DNA from: Promerops cafer
Lineage: Eukaryota > Chordata > Aves > Passeriformes > Nectariniidae
Reading direction: 5' to 3'
Assembly (NCBI GenBank): GCA_013398275.1
Contig: VZSE01015287.1
Span: forward strand, 1,237,090-1,301,089
Length of the DNA stretch: 64,000 bases
The notes under the pieces were generated by a model. The model saw nothing but the letters and a program-made list of their open reading frames with translations, had not been told where the DNA came from and searched no databases. Positions 1 through 14,702 of the stretch are shown here, one piece after another (within the stretch, counting starts at the first letter, position 1; every line of letters starts with the position of its first letter). Made by a program: the position numbers and the translations under genes.

Positions 1-3000
1 AATAAGGCAGGAAAATTCAATGGGATATTTTCTTCTTGGCATGAACTGTGCCATGAGTTTTGCAGAGGCTGCCTATTCATCACTCTATTTATTACCCATC
101 CGTAAACTTTTCTCATACATGTTTTTATTTTGAAATAAAAAATACTTCCACTCTTTGTTTTTAACTTGATGACTCAGGATTTCATTTAGTTCACTCCAGT
201 TCTGGTATTATGAGATCAATGACAAATTATTGAATGTTAACCTTCTTTGCCATATTTCAGTTACGTGTTTCTTTTGGGGTTTTTGGTTAAATTCTAGTGA
301 TCTCAAGCTCTGCTTGTGTAGAAAGAAGCCTCTCCAATTTCTTTGACCCTTCCAGTTGCCTTTTGTATAATTTCTTGTCTTATTCTAATGTATCTTTTTT
401 GAGGTGGAATGACCAGAACAAGGCATGATAATTAAAATGTGTTTGCATCAGGAATTTGTACATCAATATAGCAGTTTTCTGTTTCATTTTCTATTATCTC
501 TACAAATTCCTGGCATTCAATTTTCCTTTTGATTAAGCATTTCTATGAAAATTTCACAGCCTGTGACATATAGATATCTTCCTTCGGCGGTAGAAATTCA
601 TTCAGTTCATCATTTGTATGTATAGTTGAGGGTGTTTTTTACCACTGACAATGCATTTTATTTTCCTTTTATTAATCTGCTGCTCAACGTGACAAAATGT
701 TTGAGAATTTTTTCTTTCAGAACACTATGGTCATTTTTAATTTTTATCACTTAGGCTGTATTATTTGTACATTTTTTGGGTAATATTTCAATCTCTTTTG
801 CAGACTGTTTAAGAATATGCTTGGTCCCTAAGACAGTTCCATATGGGACTCCCTTAAGAATCCTCTCCCTTTTTCTTTTTGGAAAATGAGCCTTTATTGC
901 TGTAATTTGTTACTTACTTTTCCACCAAGTACTGATACACAAGACAACTTACTACTTTTTCACATGAGGGCTTAGTTTCTTTGAAAAACATTGTCACAGA
1001 TTTTGAAAATCCAAGATGGGTTATTTGGGAAACCTTCTTTCCACATGATTACAGACTCTTCAGATGAACTCACACCTTTCAAATCTGGGAGGCATAAATT
1101 TTCTCTTCAGAGGTTAAATCTCCTCAATTGTGTTATGTTTAGTTTTTTGATTATTAATATAATTTCCACTAATAGACTTGGACTGAAAGCCATATTCCTT
1201 AGTTTGTGATGCCATTTATTTGAAGGTTTTATTTTTTTTTTCATTTTTTAAAATCATGTTATTGTTCCCTTCCCTTTGACAGTAGATGGCATAAGAGTGA
1301 GAAAGCAGTTGTAGCACATGTAATTCAGCAATTTTATATCTGGGCTTCTTTGGACTCCTTAGGTGAGTGTCATCTGGTCTTATTGATTTAACACATATTG
1401 CAAACCAATTCTAAAATTCCCTAATCAGTGCCAATCTTTCAGAGAAGGTGAGGTCAACCAGGTGTGCTGACTCAAGCTGGGTCCTTTCATGACTATATTT
1501 GTGTCCCAGGAAAGATTTGTCTCCCGTTTAAATCCACATGGGATAATAAACCTCAAGTTGCGTGTTTCTGCCTTTAATAACTGAGAAATGCAACGTAGCC
1601 TATGGTTGTGAGAGTCAGGTTTGCATTTCACATACACCAGTAAAACAGCATCCACATCACATGTTTGAAAGAAAGGATAAGTGGAAAAGATAAATTCCAT
1701 TTTATTTAGAATTATTAAGAAAAAAAACCACTGTGATAAAATACTGTAATACTAGAGTGTAATAACTTTAATAAACATTTTTAAAAGCAGTCTGCAAATG
1801 GACTGAAAGAAAGGAGTCTGAGATTTTTTGCTTTCTTTATAGTACATAGAAGAAATCTGAAAAATTATATGGGGAAAAAGAGGACTTATTCTCTTGTTAC
1901 ATATTAACAAAACAGATTTAGGGAAGGTGGAGGACAACAAGAAGTGCTTTTCTATAGCAAAAAACCCCTCATATTTGTTTCTGCATACTTCTTTTCCCAG
2001 AGCTTCCAAAAATAGTCAGTTTGTCTATAAAGGCAGACGTGATTTTCCTTTGCACTGATGAAAACAACTTTGTATATATCCTTTTAGCACCCACATACAT
2101 ATACATACTTGGGGAAAAAAGGATGTGTGAACGTTTCTATTGACACCCCTTGTTCTCTCTCTTTTGGCTTTAATCAGCAAAGATGTGAATTTCACTAAAA
2201 AGACTGTTAATGAATCTTTCTGGCATGACATTGCTGATATTATTATGATTTGACAATAGCAGAGAATGAAAGCCTTTAGAGGGAGAAGCAGCAAGCTCTT
2301 TCACAGTGACTTTGGTGAAAAGAAACAAAGATTACCTGTTAGAAGAGAAGAAAATTGGGTTGTGTGTTCTTTAATTATAAATATGTGACAAGTTCAAATA
2401 GCCATTTGAAAATAATCTTCAAACAAATTTGCTGGCAGTGTGCATTAACTTTTTTTTCCTAGCTTAACAAAGCCTCTCAGATACGTATTTGAGGAAAATT
2501 TTAACATAACCACAAACAATTAACTACTGTTAAAAATAACCATTATCTTCAGAAAGTTCTTTGCTTCTTTAGCAAAGAGGGGATTTGCTTTTCCTTAAGG
2601 AACATAAGAAGTAGTGCTCACTAAGAAACAAATTAGACCCACTCCTAGCTGTGTTTATGCAGGTCTAGAATCTCCATTACTTACACAAGACAAGTTGTAG
2701 TGTTTTCTCTTTATTTTCCTATTCATGTTTTACATTTGTCTTGTCCTCAGGATTGGGATTATGGTCATGATTGAGAAAAAAATTTGTGGAGACCTTAGAC
2801 ATCTTTTATGTTTCCCTGCATAGCTTCTGTTGTTGGAGACATGAATAGTTACCGAGAAACTCTGGTGTTTTGAATGGAAAGTTGTTATAATTTAAAATGT
2901 AAATAAGTACAGGGGTAGACATAATGTCTGATTGTTGAAATTACCTAGCCACAGGTTCTTCTTGAAGGTAAGCAGCATTCCAAAATATACCCAAATCAGG

Positions 3001-4679
3001 CATTTAAAGGGAATGCAGTTATGACCTTTAGCTAATGACTTTTGCAGTAAGTAGTGTCTCTTGGTTGCCATAAAATCTTACCAACATTTTCCCCTTCAGA
3101 ATCAGTTTATCATATGCAGAGGAAGTATTTCTAAGAAACCAGCTGGTAAAACTATGAATGTGGTCACAGATAGCACCATTTTTTCACTTTCATAAGTAAT
3201 ACCTGTATTAAATACATGACTGTAGTTTAAGGTCAGTATAGAGAATAGCTACATTTATAATCCACTAATCCTAGTAGCTCTGTCTCTCCAATATCTCTTT
3301 AACAGTGGTTTAATAAGGCTTTGCACAAGTTTACAGCCTTCATTCAAGTATCATATTAAAGGGCAGAGTTCATGACTTGGGTGATTCTCATTCATCAGGT
3401 ACTGTGCTTTCTTTCATGTTTATTAGTGTATAAATAAATGCTTTAAGACAAGTATTACTCAAATGGGACTTTTTAACTCCCTCTCATCTTCTCCCTTGTC
3501 TTACATTTGTTGCCCTTAACCTTTTTTCAGACCTTCTTTGCCAAACAGTGGACAAGTTTGAGCCCCTGCCTGTTGCTATGTCACTACTGAGTCGAGCTTT
3601 CAACAAGACAATTACAGCCAATGTGAAATGCATAATGAATGTACTTTCAGGTTGATCCCAGATGTGGTCTTTTGGCTAATCTTTTCATTTCCAGCCCTTC
3701 CCTTCACACAGACAAATTTTTATGGGTGCAGGCATCACAGTCAACAAGATTTTTGGGACAATGTTGACTCCTAAAAGCCTAGTGACAAGAATGCCTTACT
3801 GTTCTTTTCTCAAATTGTTCTGTCACATACACATGCCTACATTTCAGCTGGACCAATTAATCCTGTCTGTGGCTTATGCATCCCTGTACAGGGAGCTTTG
3901 TAGGCTTATTGTTGTTTCTATTTCTTGATCCTCTGTCATAGACTTGTCAGGATATATCACGCAGGTTTAAGGCTTTGCTTTTTGAGTACATTATAGAGGA
4001 AATCGCTGCTTAGCTGTCGTTCTTTTCTGAAGTGCTGTGGTCCTTTGAGTCCATGGCACGTGTTAGCCTCATAGATGAGCAGCTGCACATCCAGCATAAC
4101 CTCTGTGCTCAAGGTACATGTGCAATGCTTGAGGCCATTCTGAGAAAGAATATTTTTTCAGGGCCAAAATAGGAAGGAAAAGTGTTAATGTGAAATTCAG
4201 AGTCAGGTGGATCCTGCAATTTCAGGAATGCCTCAGTTGCCTCTCCTTAGGTAACTGGAGGTTCAAACATGTTCTATAACCCAGTTAATGGATTCACCCA
4301 CCTTTCCACCCTCCACTTGTAATCAGACTGCCCCAAAATAGATTCACAAGTGCTTTTCTTCTTACTTGATACAAATAGTCTCTTTTGAAGAGGCCAGGGA
4401 CACACTCTTAGAGCCCTGAGCATTGCTGGATGGATACACTCAAAGGGTGGAAAGTTTCTACCAAATTTCTAGGTAAACAGGTTGCTCATTGTAGGTAGAT
4501 GCGTCTATCAGGTGAACAATCCTGTCAAGGCAAGTGAAGGTTCTTGATATGGTATAATGTGTCTGAGTGCCAATATTCTGTTCTTGTGACAGAAATAATA
4601 AAAAAACCTAGAGACTGTAGTTAGGAGTCATCTTTCTAATATTTTGGAGGGTACACTCTTTTCTACCTGAATAGGAAAG
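1..4679. other. Unique AT-rich non-coding DNA
   Basis: No recognisable exon, RNA gene or young repeat is visible. Three minus-strand open frames of 85 to 91 codons follow each other between 1425 and 2294, but they resemble no known family and have low-complexity, AT-driven composition, so I treat them as chance. A 68-codon plus frame at 3722-3928 is likewise unsupported. The stretch could be intergenic or intronic. Confidence 0.6.
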
Positions 4680-4915
4680 GAAGTGTGCTGCTGCAACTGA
4701 GATGTGCCTGGGTGGGCTGCACACCCCTGAGGCTGCAGGCTTGGTGGGGCTGGCAGAGGGAGGCTGGGAGAGCCTGTACCTGTCAGCCAACACACAGAGC
4801 AGCACCGTGCAGCAGGGCTTGGGGGTAGGGGCCAGCTGGGAGGGTGCTGGGCTTCGGTTGTAGTGGCAGATGGAAGGATGCTCTCACCAAAGGCCCGAGT
4901 TTGTGCCCCATGGAT
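4680..4915. other. GC-rich patch with G-quadruplex motif
   Basis: This block is clearly richer in G and C than its AT-rich surroundings and is purine-biased on the plus strand, with repeated GGCTGG/GCTGGG words. It contains four G runs at 4821-4844 (5, 4, 3 and 3 G) with loops of 2, 6 and 1 bases, which fits the usual G3+N1-7 quadruplex pattern. Two overlapping minus-strand open frames (4608-4805 and 4628-4918) cover it; both are Pro/Ser/Ala-rich and match nothing I know, so they are probably by-products of composition. It could be an old repeat remnant, a small CpG-poor regulatory element or a non-coding exon. Confidence 0.5.
4821..4844 (+). other. Predicted G-quadruplex motif
   Basis: Four G runs of lengths 5, 4, 3 and 3 are separated by TA, CCAGCT and A. 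A further GGG lies just upstream at 4815-4817. This meets the standard sequence rule for an intramolecular quadruplex; folding in cells is inferred. Confidence 0.6.
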
Positions 4916-7900
4916 CATTCACATGAGAAGAAAATCCTGTGGCATTTCCTGGGTTTATCATGTGGCATACTCTGTGACATTCATTCTGCTGTTAGATAGC
5001 ACAGGGTCTCCAGGAATTTGTCTTTGAGGGGAGAGCTGAAAGCATTTGTGTAGAACTGCCTGAATACATTTACTGAGCCATTTACATTTGTTCAGCATGT
5101 CCACTGATTCCAAGCAGTTGTATAATTGTGCATAGCTCAAAGTGGCTATGGTACCCATTAATTTTTTACAACATAATAACTCATATCCTACCGTCAGTGA
5201 CCTACCTGTCATACCTTCCAGTGCAGCTGAAAGTGTGCTCATTCTGGGTGAATGACCTCTTAGAAAAAGAAAAAAAGTAGATTCAAAAATGAATTTTCTC
5301 CCTCTGCTCTAGAGTTGCTTAGGTGTTTCCTTTTCTTGCGTCTGCTGATCTTCCTCAAATTTACTAGACAAACTTGCATTCTCAAGCAGGGCTTGTTTTT
5401 TCATCATGACATTTCTTCAACCAGGAGTATTTATTGTTTATTTGAAAATGGAATATGCACCTTCTGCATGGGAAGTTTCCTGTACTGAAGTATCAGCTTT
5501 GTTGCACAAGTGTAAATCAGAAGTATCTTCACTGTAATTGATGCAGCTGAAACAATATAAAAATAGTGCAAATGACATGTCTTCAAGACCTAGTACTGTG
5601 ATTCTTTGAGTCACTAGTTTCTCAGTTTAAACTTGCACCAATCAACTCAATCAGTAGTGAGAGGAAGAGAGAATGAGAAATTAAATAGAATTATTATACA
5701 CACCTAAGTTCAGTAAGCATGTGATATATTACTCTAAACCTTAACAAATTTTATTACTCTGGGATTTTTAATTTTTCTTGTGTTTCTAGCTTTTTTCGGA
5801 TAAATGCTAAGTATATGTCTGAATATTAACATGCAAAAAGAAAACGCTTCCTTTTATTTTCAGGTCCACCAAATATTATAATTCATGTTCCTCCTCTTCT
5901 TTGCAACCCACAGCTATAACCATTTCATATCATGATCTTATAAATCTGCCATCTTTTGTTTTGATTGTACTGTGTTAGTTTTTGTAATTAAATCTGAATC
6001 CTAAAAAAAATTAGGTTTAAGAGGAATTTAGCAAGCTTGTGGTATGGAAAGGTTAACCAGAAATTGTCAGTTGAATAATGGGTTTTTTTGTGCTTGAAAG
6101 AGTGAAAATTGTTAGTTCTCTGTCATCTAATCTGCCTACCTATTCTTTGTCTGGATAAAGGTTTAAATGTATAGATAAATACTTAGTGTACCTAAAAAAA
6201 GAGAAGCGACATAACAGTAATCCCTAAATCAGCTTTACATGCTGCCTTAAAACAGTGAAATACTTTGCATCATTTAAATAGTAAACTTCAAAATCTAAGT
6301 TCATTGCTCTTCTCTCAGGGAAAGGGAAAACCCACTGAATTATTTTCCAAGTGGTGGGCTAGCGCAGCCATGTGCTGCTCCGGACAAGCAAAACCAATCA
6401 GGAGTACCAGTCTTTGAGAGTGTGACTAACCCACTTTCCACGTCAGTGACACCAAAGCAGTTTATCTCTTTTCTTGGAAACATGCCTGTGCTTCTGTCCC
6501 CTTCCTTCTTGAAATACACTGCACACAGAGCAGCTGCCAAGCCAGATGAATTGCACACTAGGGGGAATTGCTGAAAATAAGCAGCATGCAGATCGAAAAT
6601 AGGACTTGGGAATAATTGCAGGAGAAGAACACAAGCATGATTTTCACCATTCTGGCTTCTTCAGCCAATTTCCAAATGCTTCATGTTCTGTGGAATGTAT
6701 TCTAGAAAAGTGTTGTAAGTGTCTTGAGCCGTATCAAAAACTCATTTCTGTCAATGACTTCTAACCACCAAAGATTTGGATCAGACCCTCAGTCCCCAGC
6801 ATTCTGCATCCAAGGCCTCACATGTTAGTGAAAAACCTAAAAGAGTGCACTCCAGTAAAACATGACGTTTGGTGCCTATGTCCAAAACTGAAACCAAGTC
6901 CTGCCCAGCTCAGATGTTACCAGAGGGCAGGGGCACGTCCTTGACTGCCCAGACATGTTCCGCCTCCTGTGTCCCTGGGTAGCTCAGTGGCTATTTCACA
7001 AGCCACCATACAGTGTATCCAGCACACCAGACTCCTGAAAAAAATTATAAAGTTGACTTTTCTTAGTTGATAGCTAGATAAACAACTTCTCCTGGGAATA
7101 CAAACTGAGCTCTCATCTAGAAGCAGGAAAAAGCTTATTTCATGCTCTTGTCTAACCAACAGGATACATACCTGCATTTTCTAGTGTTTCTCAACTATTA
7201 TTGACACTTTAATGCACTGTAGGAGAAAGAGGGAACATTTTCAGCTCTTCCTATTGAAGCACTCTTACTGTGAAAAAGAATGCAAGACTTATTGTTGTAC
7301 AACAAAAGCAAGATGCAACACAAAATAGGACTTTTGTTTCTGTATTTTACCATAGAGGCAATTATATAGATTTCTTGTCCTGATCAGAGGCTTTATAAAG
7401 ATTTAAGGAACAATCATGGTGCAAAGACTGTTTGGAAAAGGATTAGGATTCAGCTATCTTATTGCCAGTGTCTTAGCCATTAAGCTATGAAGCAAAGACA
7501 AGTTTTTCTGCTTATTTTTTTTTTTCTAATGTTCCAGTCCAATCGATCCTCATTTTGTTATTACTCTATGGCTTGGTTTCATCATAACATCCTCCAGAAC
7601 TTTTCTATTTCTCCCTAAATGTCTTCCCAGATAAACCCAGACACTCTTGTAGGAGGCTACATGGACCATTAAAGTATTTTCCTAGTGTGCTTTTGTCCTC
7701 CAAAAACCACATTTCTCATTTTGTTATGGGTATTCCAAGCAATTACACAGTGATAAAAGATGAGACAGCAGCAAAAATTAAACTGGCCTTTTTGTGGTCC
7801 TTATTGGGGTGTGTCTCCTAAAGGTGTTAGGAGAAAACTTGCCAAGCCATTTCCTTCTAGAAACACAGAGGGAGATGTACCAGGCCCAGGCATGCCTTAT

Positions 7901-9249
7901 ACATCAAGTTTTCATGTAAGTCAATATTGAGGAAGTGCTACAAATCTATCAGGTGGGCACTTCTGGGACTGGAGAGCAACTAAACTGATGAATGTAGAGT
8001 CATTGTTCGGGACTGCTGAAAAATTTAGGAATATTATCTTGGTGAGTTTGGTCTTCAGTACTTCAAGACAGGCTGCTAGAGCCTCTTTAGTTAGTCAGAG
8101 ATTCCTGAAAACAGGAATAACCAAAACAACTTTTCTCCATGTCACCACTAAGGTTATTTTATTTTTTGGCATTAGCACAGCTGCTATAAGAACTGACCAG
8201 TTCTCTTCCAGAACTGTTTATATTACAAAGGAAGTTAGGTCTGATCCTCCTGTCACAGACTGTACTCCAAAGTCTCAAGAGTTTTGGTTGTTCAAACATA
8301 TGTATTGCATGTATATTTGGCTTTAACGCTGTAATCCTTATTCAAGAAAAACCACCCACTATGGTCAAAAATAGTAGTGTAATTTGGCATCCAGTTACAA
8401 TCTATTCTCAAGTGATATTGTTCTCTTACCACCACTGTTACTTCTTGCTTGAATAATTATTGTTCTTCTCTCAGATTTCTCCAGCTTTAATAATTTATTA
8501 AATCTACTAATTATTTTTCTTTCTCCTTCTATATAAGAGAAAATAAAACTTGACAAAACTTCAAAATGAGGTGACAGAATTCATACAATGATATTATTGT
8601 ATTTCTTGCATATGCAAAGAAGATTGCAATGGATTCCATATTTCCTGTCTTTCCTCTTCTTAATGCAGTCTTAACAAGCTAAATACTTTTTGGAATCTGT
8701 GGTAAATGTCGAGCAGATATTCCATTGTGGCATTTGAAAAAAAACCCACATTTATGTACAATTTTTTTTGTCTCTAAGTAAATATACCCTTATTTTCAAG
8801 GAAGATGACTTTTATTACATGGAAAGACAGTAAAAACAAAGTAAAATATTAGAAATAGATTTTTTTTCCCTTCTGCTGGAGATCTTCCAATGTGACAGTG
8901 TTTCTAAAATCTTGCGTGGAGAAATTTTGTGTTTTAAATATTTTTTGAGGAAAAAATAGCATCACAGTCTTAGATCCCAGACTTTTCTAAAGCCTCATTA
9001 TTTGGAAAGAAACATGTTTTTTGATTGTGTATGTACACATATATGCAGTCATACATGTACATGCCAACAGTTTTAGAGTGCCATCTGCTGTCATATGAGA
9101 CTAAATAGTGTTGTTTCTGTTAAGTTTTTAGGATCAATAAAGTTGTTGTTCCCTTGAAAGGTTTTCTGATTAAGTTGCACTACCACATAAAGCACATTTT
9201 TAGATTGCAGGAGGTACAAAGGTGTTTTTTTCCCAACCTTTGGGTGTAT
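4916..9249. other. Unique AT-rich non-coding DNA
   Basis: I see no supported gene here. The longest frame (7988-8326, 112 codons, plus) begins in ordinary sequence, has no recognisable domain and no clear splice context. Short AT-rich tracts and ATTA words are scattered through the stretch without an obvious repeat. Confidence 0.55.
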
Positions 9250-9425
9250 AGAATCATAGAGGCATGGAACAGCTTGTGTTGGATGAGATCGTGGTGATCA
9301 TCTTGATATAACCACCCCTGCCATGGGTAGGGACACATTTCACTAGACCAGGCTGCTCAAATCCCCATCCAATCTGACCTCCTGAGCTTGGAGGAGGTGA
9401 CCCTTGAATATTAACAAGCCTTCTT
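9250..9425 (-). mobile_element. CR1 LINE 3' fragment, degraded
   Basis: The plus strand begins with AGAATCATAGAGGCATGGAA and continues through recognisable CR1 3'-end words such as CCCCTGCCATGGGTAGGGAC, CACTAGACCAGG and CCCCATCCAATCTGACCT. On the minus strand these form the end of a CR1 non-LTR retrotransposon, so the element is inserted in minus orientation and truncated at its 5' end. Divergence is high, which suggests an old insertion. The edge near 9425 is where recognisable similarity fades and is approximate. Confidence 0.8.
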
Positions 9426-12400
9426 GTGCCCATCTTCCCTACAGGGTTTTATTGAATGGCACTCTCTCCAGTCATAGGAACCCCCCCTCCACAACTCTGT
9501 GATAGTAAGATTGTAGCCCTGATAGTTTGTGTATGCCTTTAACTCTTCTTGTTTATTGCACATTTCATATGTGTTTGATAGGGGCATTTAAGTTAAACTC
9601 TTATGAAGTCAATTTGCTGGCTGGAGTGGCAGGAATTTATTTGTGCTTTTCTTTAGCTGCTCTCCCGGTGACCTGCAATCCCTCTCCAGGTTCTGGACAT
9701 CTCTTGCTGGCACTGGCATCAGACTGGTAGGGGTGAGATGGATTAAGGTTACCTTTCCTCAGCAACTTTAGTTCAAAGCTCTCTTCACCAGCTTGGCAAG
9801 CCTATGACCAAAGATGTTCTTCCCCTCCTCTGACAGATGGACACACACATGGACCCCTCTATGCTGTATTATCCTTGAATTCATGTGATTGCTGAATCTT
9901 CCTGACTCACCTATCTGCGCAATCTCTTTATCCTTTTAGCAATAAATGAAAAATTATTTTCGTGGAAGGCTTGTGTAAAATATTGTTGATTTTCTTAAAA
10001 TGTTAGCCTATCAAGAACAAGAGGTTATTTTATTGCTGATCTAGAAATATGTTGCACAGAGTCCAGGCAAATGTGAACAGCAGCAGAGGTGTTCACAAGC
10101 AACATTTAATCTCCTTCTTGGGACTGAAAATCTAAACTTCTTCAGAAGAAAAGTCTGCTTTAAAAACTGAAGTCACAGAAAGATTAAGGCAAAAAATAAA
10201 CGTTGCCACTTGTCACAGCTTCCTAAGAGATGCAAATCCAACCCCCCAGCCATATGGCATTTCATTCAAGAATGAAAACTTGCTCAAATGTTGGGTCTCT
10301 TAAGAGTGTTCAGTACTTCCCTCTGGTGGTCTGTCCCATAAAATACTTCTCAGAAAAGATTGCTTAAACCATTTTTTGAACTTACAGTTTGTGAAGATGT
10401 AGACGCACAGAAGTTTGTATCAGTTTTCAGATAGGGTCTGAAGTGGCTTTGACCAGGAGGTGGTCAAAGACATTTTAAAATTATAGAATGTTTTCTAACA
10501 TGATCTGGGTTTCCAGTTTGGATTAGGTATGTTGTATTTGTGAATTTTAACTGAACTTCAAAGCTCAGGAAAATCACCAGATGACATTTAGCTCACTTTT
10601 AAAGAAAGCAAGAATGAAAGCCAGCTGTGTACTATTTTGAGCAAGTTGACTTTTTAATCCCATTAGGAAAGACAGCCAGGGAATCAGCACATTTTCTTTT
10701 TTCTGACAGCACTGTGCAGCTACACCTCGCAGTCTACCATGATGTTTTTATGTGCAGCCACGATTATTTTGTGTTCCCCATTAAATGTATTCTTGTAGAA
10801 ATTATGACACTCTAATAGAATGGAGTTGTGTACTTTTGCTACTCGTATATTTTCTAAAACAATCAATTTTCACAATTTACTTCTTCTAGCATTCAAATAT
10901 AGATACATCTAACCTCAATTTAGAGTTAGTGTCATCAGTATTTTCAATTTTTTTTGGTAATGAGCACCTAAAACAGTATTTAATATAGGCATTCACAGAA
11001 AAAAAGATGAGTTAAAAGGAGTCAATAACTATAGCATTTGAAAAGTGGTGACATATTCAAATTCATTCTCCTTTTCTGAACCCATCTGCTTTTAAATGTA
11101 AGTTAACTACCATTCATATTGCTGTAAATGACATTTTTCTGTGAAATATTTATCTTTCTGCTCTTTTCTCATACATTTGTTTACATAGTCTTCCTTATAT
11201 AGTCTTATTTACTACTGTTATTACATAAATACTTAGACTGTGAAAGATGTCAATTTCTTTAGAAATTGCTGTCCTCTTAACTTTTTCACTTCCTTCTGCA
11301 AGATCATGTTTTAAAATCCATTTTTTAGTTAATTAGTCTTGCAGTGACTTAAACAGCATTCAAGGTAAAATATAGGAAAACTGAACCTAAATTGGAAAAC
11401 TCATTCTGTTAGCTCTAATGTTGAGTTATAGCCAGTTTTCAAAGTTCTGAGGTGCTTTCAAATTTTGGAGGATGCAGGAAAGGCAAGGATATCCAAGCCA
11501 TAGATCTATTTTACATGTATGGGAACTTAAACAGAGTTAGGTATGGACCTGTCTTGAAAAATGTGATTTCCACTGGAAGAATAGTTTGAAAAATAGTAGG
11601 AGTTTATCCCATTTGTGTCAGCCTTCAGAGTTTTCTTATACAAAAGTCATTTCTAGTAGAATATAAGGGAGACTAATCTTGTCACGTAAACCTGACAAAA
11701 ATGTATATTTTGAAGGTCACCACTGAGGTGAATATCTGAAATGGATTTCAAATTCCTGTATTTCACTAGGTATATATTTTGGCAGAAAAATACAGAACAA
11801 GATACTCAAATATCTTGCCCAGGATTCTGTGTTAAAAGATTGACTGGTGTATTGGCTTCCCACACAATCAGGATCTGAGAAAGATAAAAGATACAGTATT
11901 ACCTATAGCCCACCAGAAATCTGATAAGAAATTTCACTTTAAGTAATAATATCCTTGAATGGAAATAAAAAGTTAAAAGTTTGGATTTATTGATGTGTGA
12001 AAGAGGAATCACAATTTTAAAAAATCAATTTAAAAAGAAAAGCAACAACAAATAGAAAATCATCACATTTTCAGCTTTTTCTTTAGCTAGACATCCCATC
12101 TTCCTAAATCCCTGAGAAGCCAGCAACATGACTCCACAGGCAGGTGGAAATTCAGTAGCTGAAAGAGTATGGCATTCTGACACACCATTCAGGCTGTCTG
12201 GCAAGCAGACAGGTGATGAAACAAGCAGAGAAGCAAAAAATTTGTCTTAAATACTTAATTCCTTAGATAAGGTTGAGGGAATCAATATAGAATCATGGAG
12301 TATTTTAGTCTGATATAACTGGCTTTTCAGTCTATCTTAAGAGTAGTTTGCATGGTCAGAATGCCTTTCCACTGGGGATCTCAAAGCACTTCCCAAATGC

Positions 12401-14650
12401 TCTTGAATGAAGTCTTGTAATGCAGCGTTTACATTGAGCAACAAACAAACATGAGAATTGGTGGAAACTTTTCATTTTACTGGATGTGATCCAAACTAGC
12501 ATTGCTGAGCCCTCCTTTCATTTCAAGTGGAAATAACATAAATTTTGCACATATTCTCTAAGAGAGAGAGCCTGTTCTTAGTCTTGTTCTTTCAAAAATA
12601 TGGATTTATTCTGGCAAGAAAGATAGAAGCAAAGGAGAAAAGGTAGATTATAGTATTATAAATAACTCATACTTAAAAATTGCTTAAACAAGAGCCAGAC
12701 TCAGCTTTCACAATAATTAAATAGAAGAAGTTTATTTTCAGAGTTGTGCTTTTTTTACCCAAGGGCCTGCAAATTTGGCAAGAGTTTTACATGTCTGGTT
12801 TTATTCAAAACATTTTTAAAACATATGAGCGACTATTATAAGAGTAAATAATACTCACTTTAAAAATGTGCTGCTGTAAATAAAAAAGTTGAGGACAGAA
12901 CCAACTCATATCCCAAAATACCATTGAAAATAGGAAAGCTAAAAAAAATAACGGAATTTAAAGTCTTCAAATGCTGTTCAGGTTCCATGTATTATTCTGT
13001 GAATATATGCAATAACTTAATATATATTCAATATGTGCAAAATAAATCACGACGTGTCCTCTTTTTATATGTAATATTTTTTTACTGTATGTGTATTCAT
13101 TCACTACACACCTTTACCAAGCAGTTTGGATCAAAAAATTCCAGTTTTTCTTATAATTGAAACATAAGGACCTAATGTAATTTTTAAGATCTACGAATTG
13201 CCAGTGAGGTGTCAAACTGAACTTAGCGTCTGTGCAAGACCTTCCTTTAATTTTCTTGAAGTGTCAAATATCAAGGTCAGATTTGATTACATCAATAATA
13301 AATAATACAAAGAGAGGTAAAACAACCCTTGAGGACTCTTTACTCAGCTCCATGGGACCAGGCTTTTCACTTGAGTTCATAAATCAGAAGAAAAATGACA
13401 ATGTTTCCCACTCCAATGTGAAAGCATTTGTTTACTCCTTCGAGCCTTCATTATTATACTATTATTACAGACCTTATCATCATACAGTTACTGTGGTGCA
13501 TTAATGCCTCCAAAACAAAGGGATTCCCTTTTGAGTAAAGCAGATCATTATGTCTTGGTAACCACCATCGTTTTGAGGAAAGCTGGCAATGGCATCCCTA
13601 ACTTTTTTGGGAAGTGTTTGTTTAGCTCTTTGAAGATCAATGTTGTTCTTTAACATTTTACTGCTCTTCTTTTGTTATGACTGAAAAAGCTCCCAACAAT
13701 AAATTGTAATTGACACCAGAGTAGAATTAATTTTGATAGCATTTGCAGCCATAATATTCAAAATGCAAGCATTATGCTACTTGCAATAACAAATATCCTA
13801 ATGCAGTTTGGATCCTTATTTAAAGAAAAAACTCTTATTCAGCTATTCCAGCCATGGAGAATAGTGATGGAGTTACATTATCAAACACAAAAAGCCATAT
13901 AAATGGAAAAAGAAATCTATTTTAAGAAACTTAATATATTTCTAAAACTAATAGATATGGAAGATAAAAACACAGGAATACAGTTGCTTTACCATTTTAG
14001 AAGGTTTAAGACTAGAGTTTTAGGGGAATGCATAATTTTTTTGAGCAGTCACTTTAATCTGAGGCCTTTGGCATCCTTTTGTGTCTTTTGGTCTTTAAAA
14101 GAGGCAAAGGAGACGGAAATTGTCAGAGCATGGCAGTTCTCTCAAATTCCTACATCAGGGTGGGAAGAATTGCTGTGTGGAGAAGCCTGTCTTTCTCCTA
14201 TGACTACAGGTTGCCTTGAGCAATCAGCTTATACTCGATTCTTGACATTTGGTGAGCTAAAATTAGGCAAGATAAATTCCACCTTATGTTAAATACTTCT
14301 CCATGATGACAGAAACACGAAAAAGACTGTGAGGTGGAAGATAATGGGATTACCTGCATTGCTTGTGCCAGGGGTGCACCTTTGGTTCAGCTCAGCTGAG
14401 CTTCAAGGATGCAGTGTAGAATGCAAACACAGAACAAGAGAGCAGAGTTTGCCCTAGAGAGCTTGTTAATTCCTCACTGTCAAATATACTAATAGTTCTA
14501 CCAGAGCAGGAGTACCTTCCCATGTTGATCTGCTACAAATCTATGGTCTCTGTCATAATTCAGTGATGAAATTTATAACACAAGTACATAATACATTAGA
14601 AATGAAAAGATGTTAATACATTCTATTGATATCTTTGATTCTTAAGGGTG

Positions 14651-14665
14651 GCTTAATTATTAAGC
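14651..14665. repeat. Short perfect palindrome with ATTA cores
   Basis: A 7-bp arm GCTTAAT, a single central T, then ATTAAGC forms a perfect dyad. It holds TAAT/ATTA cores of the kind bound by homeodomain dimers. In AT-rich DNA such a dyad may also occur by chance. Confidence 0.4.
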
Positions 14666-14702
14666 TTCCCAGAATAAAAAGTCTAGTTTCCATTAGAAGC
14701 TG

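Noticed and set aside
1425..2294. Three successive minus-strand frames of 85-91 codons
   Set aside because: They lie in different contexts with no shared family, no splice logic and composition typical of AT-rich chance frames.
13903..14292. 129-codon plus-strand frame
   Set aside because: No domain, signal or splice context was recognised, and its composition follows the surrounding DNA.
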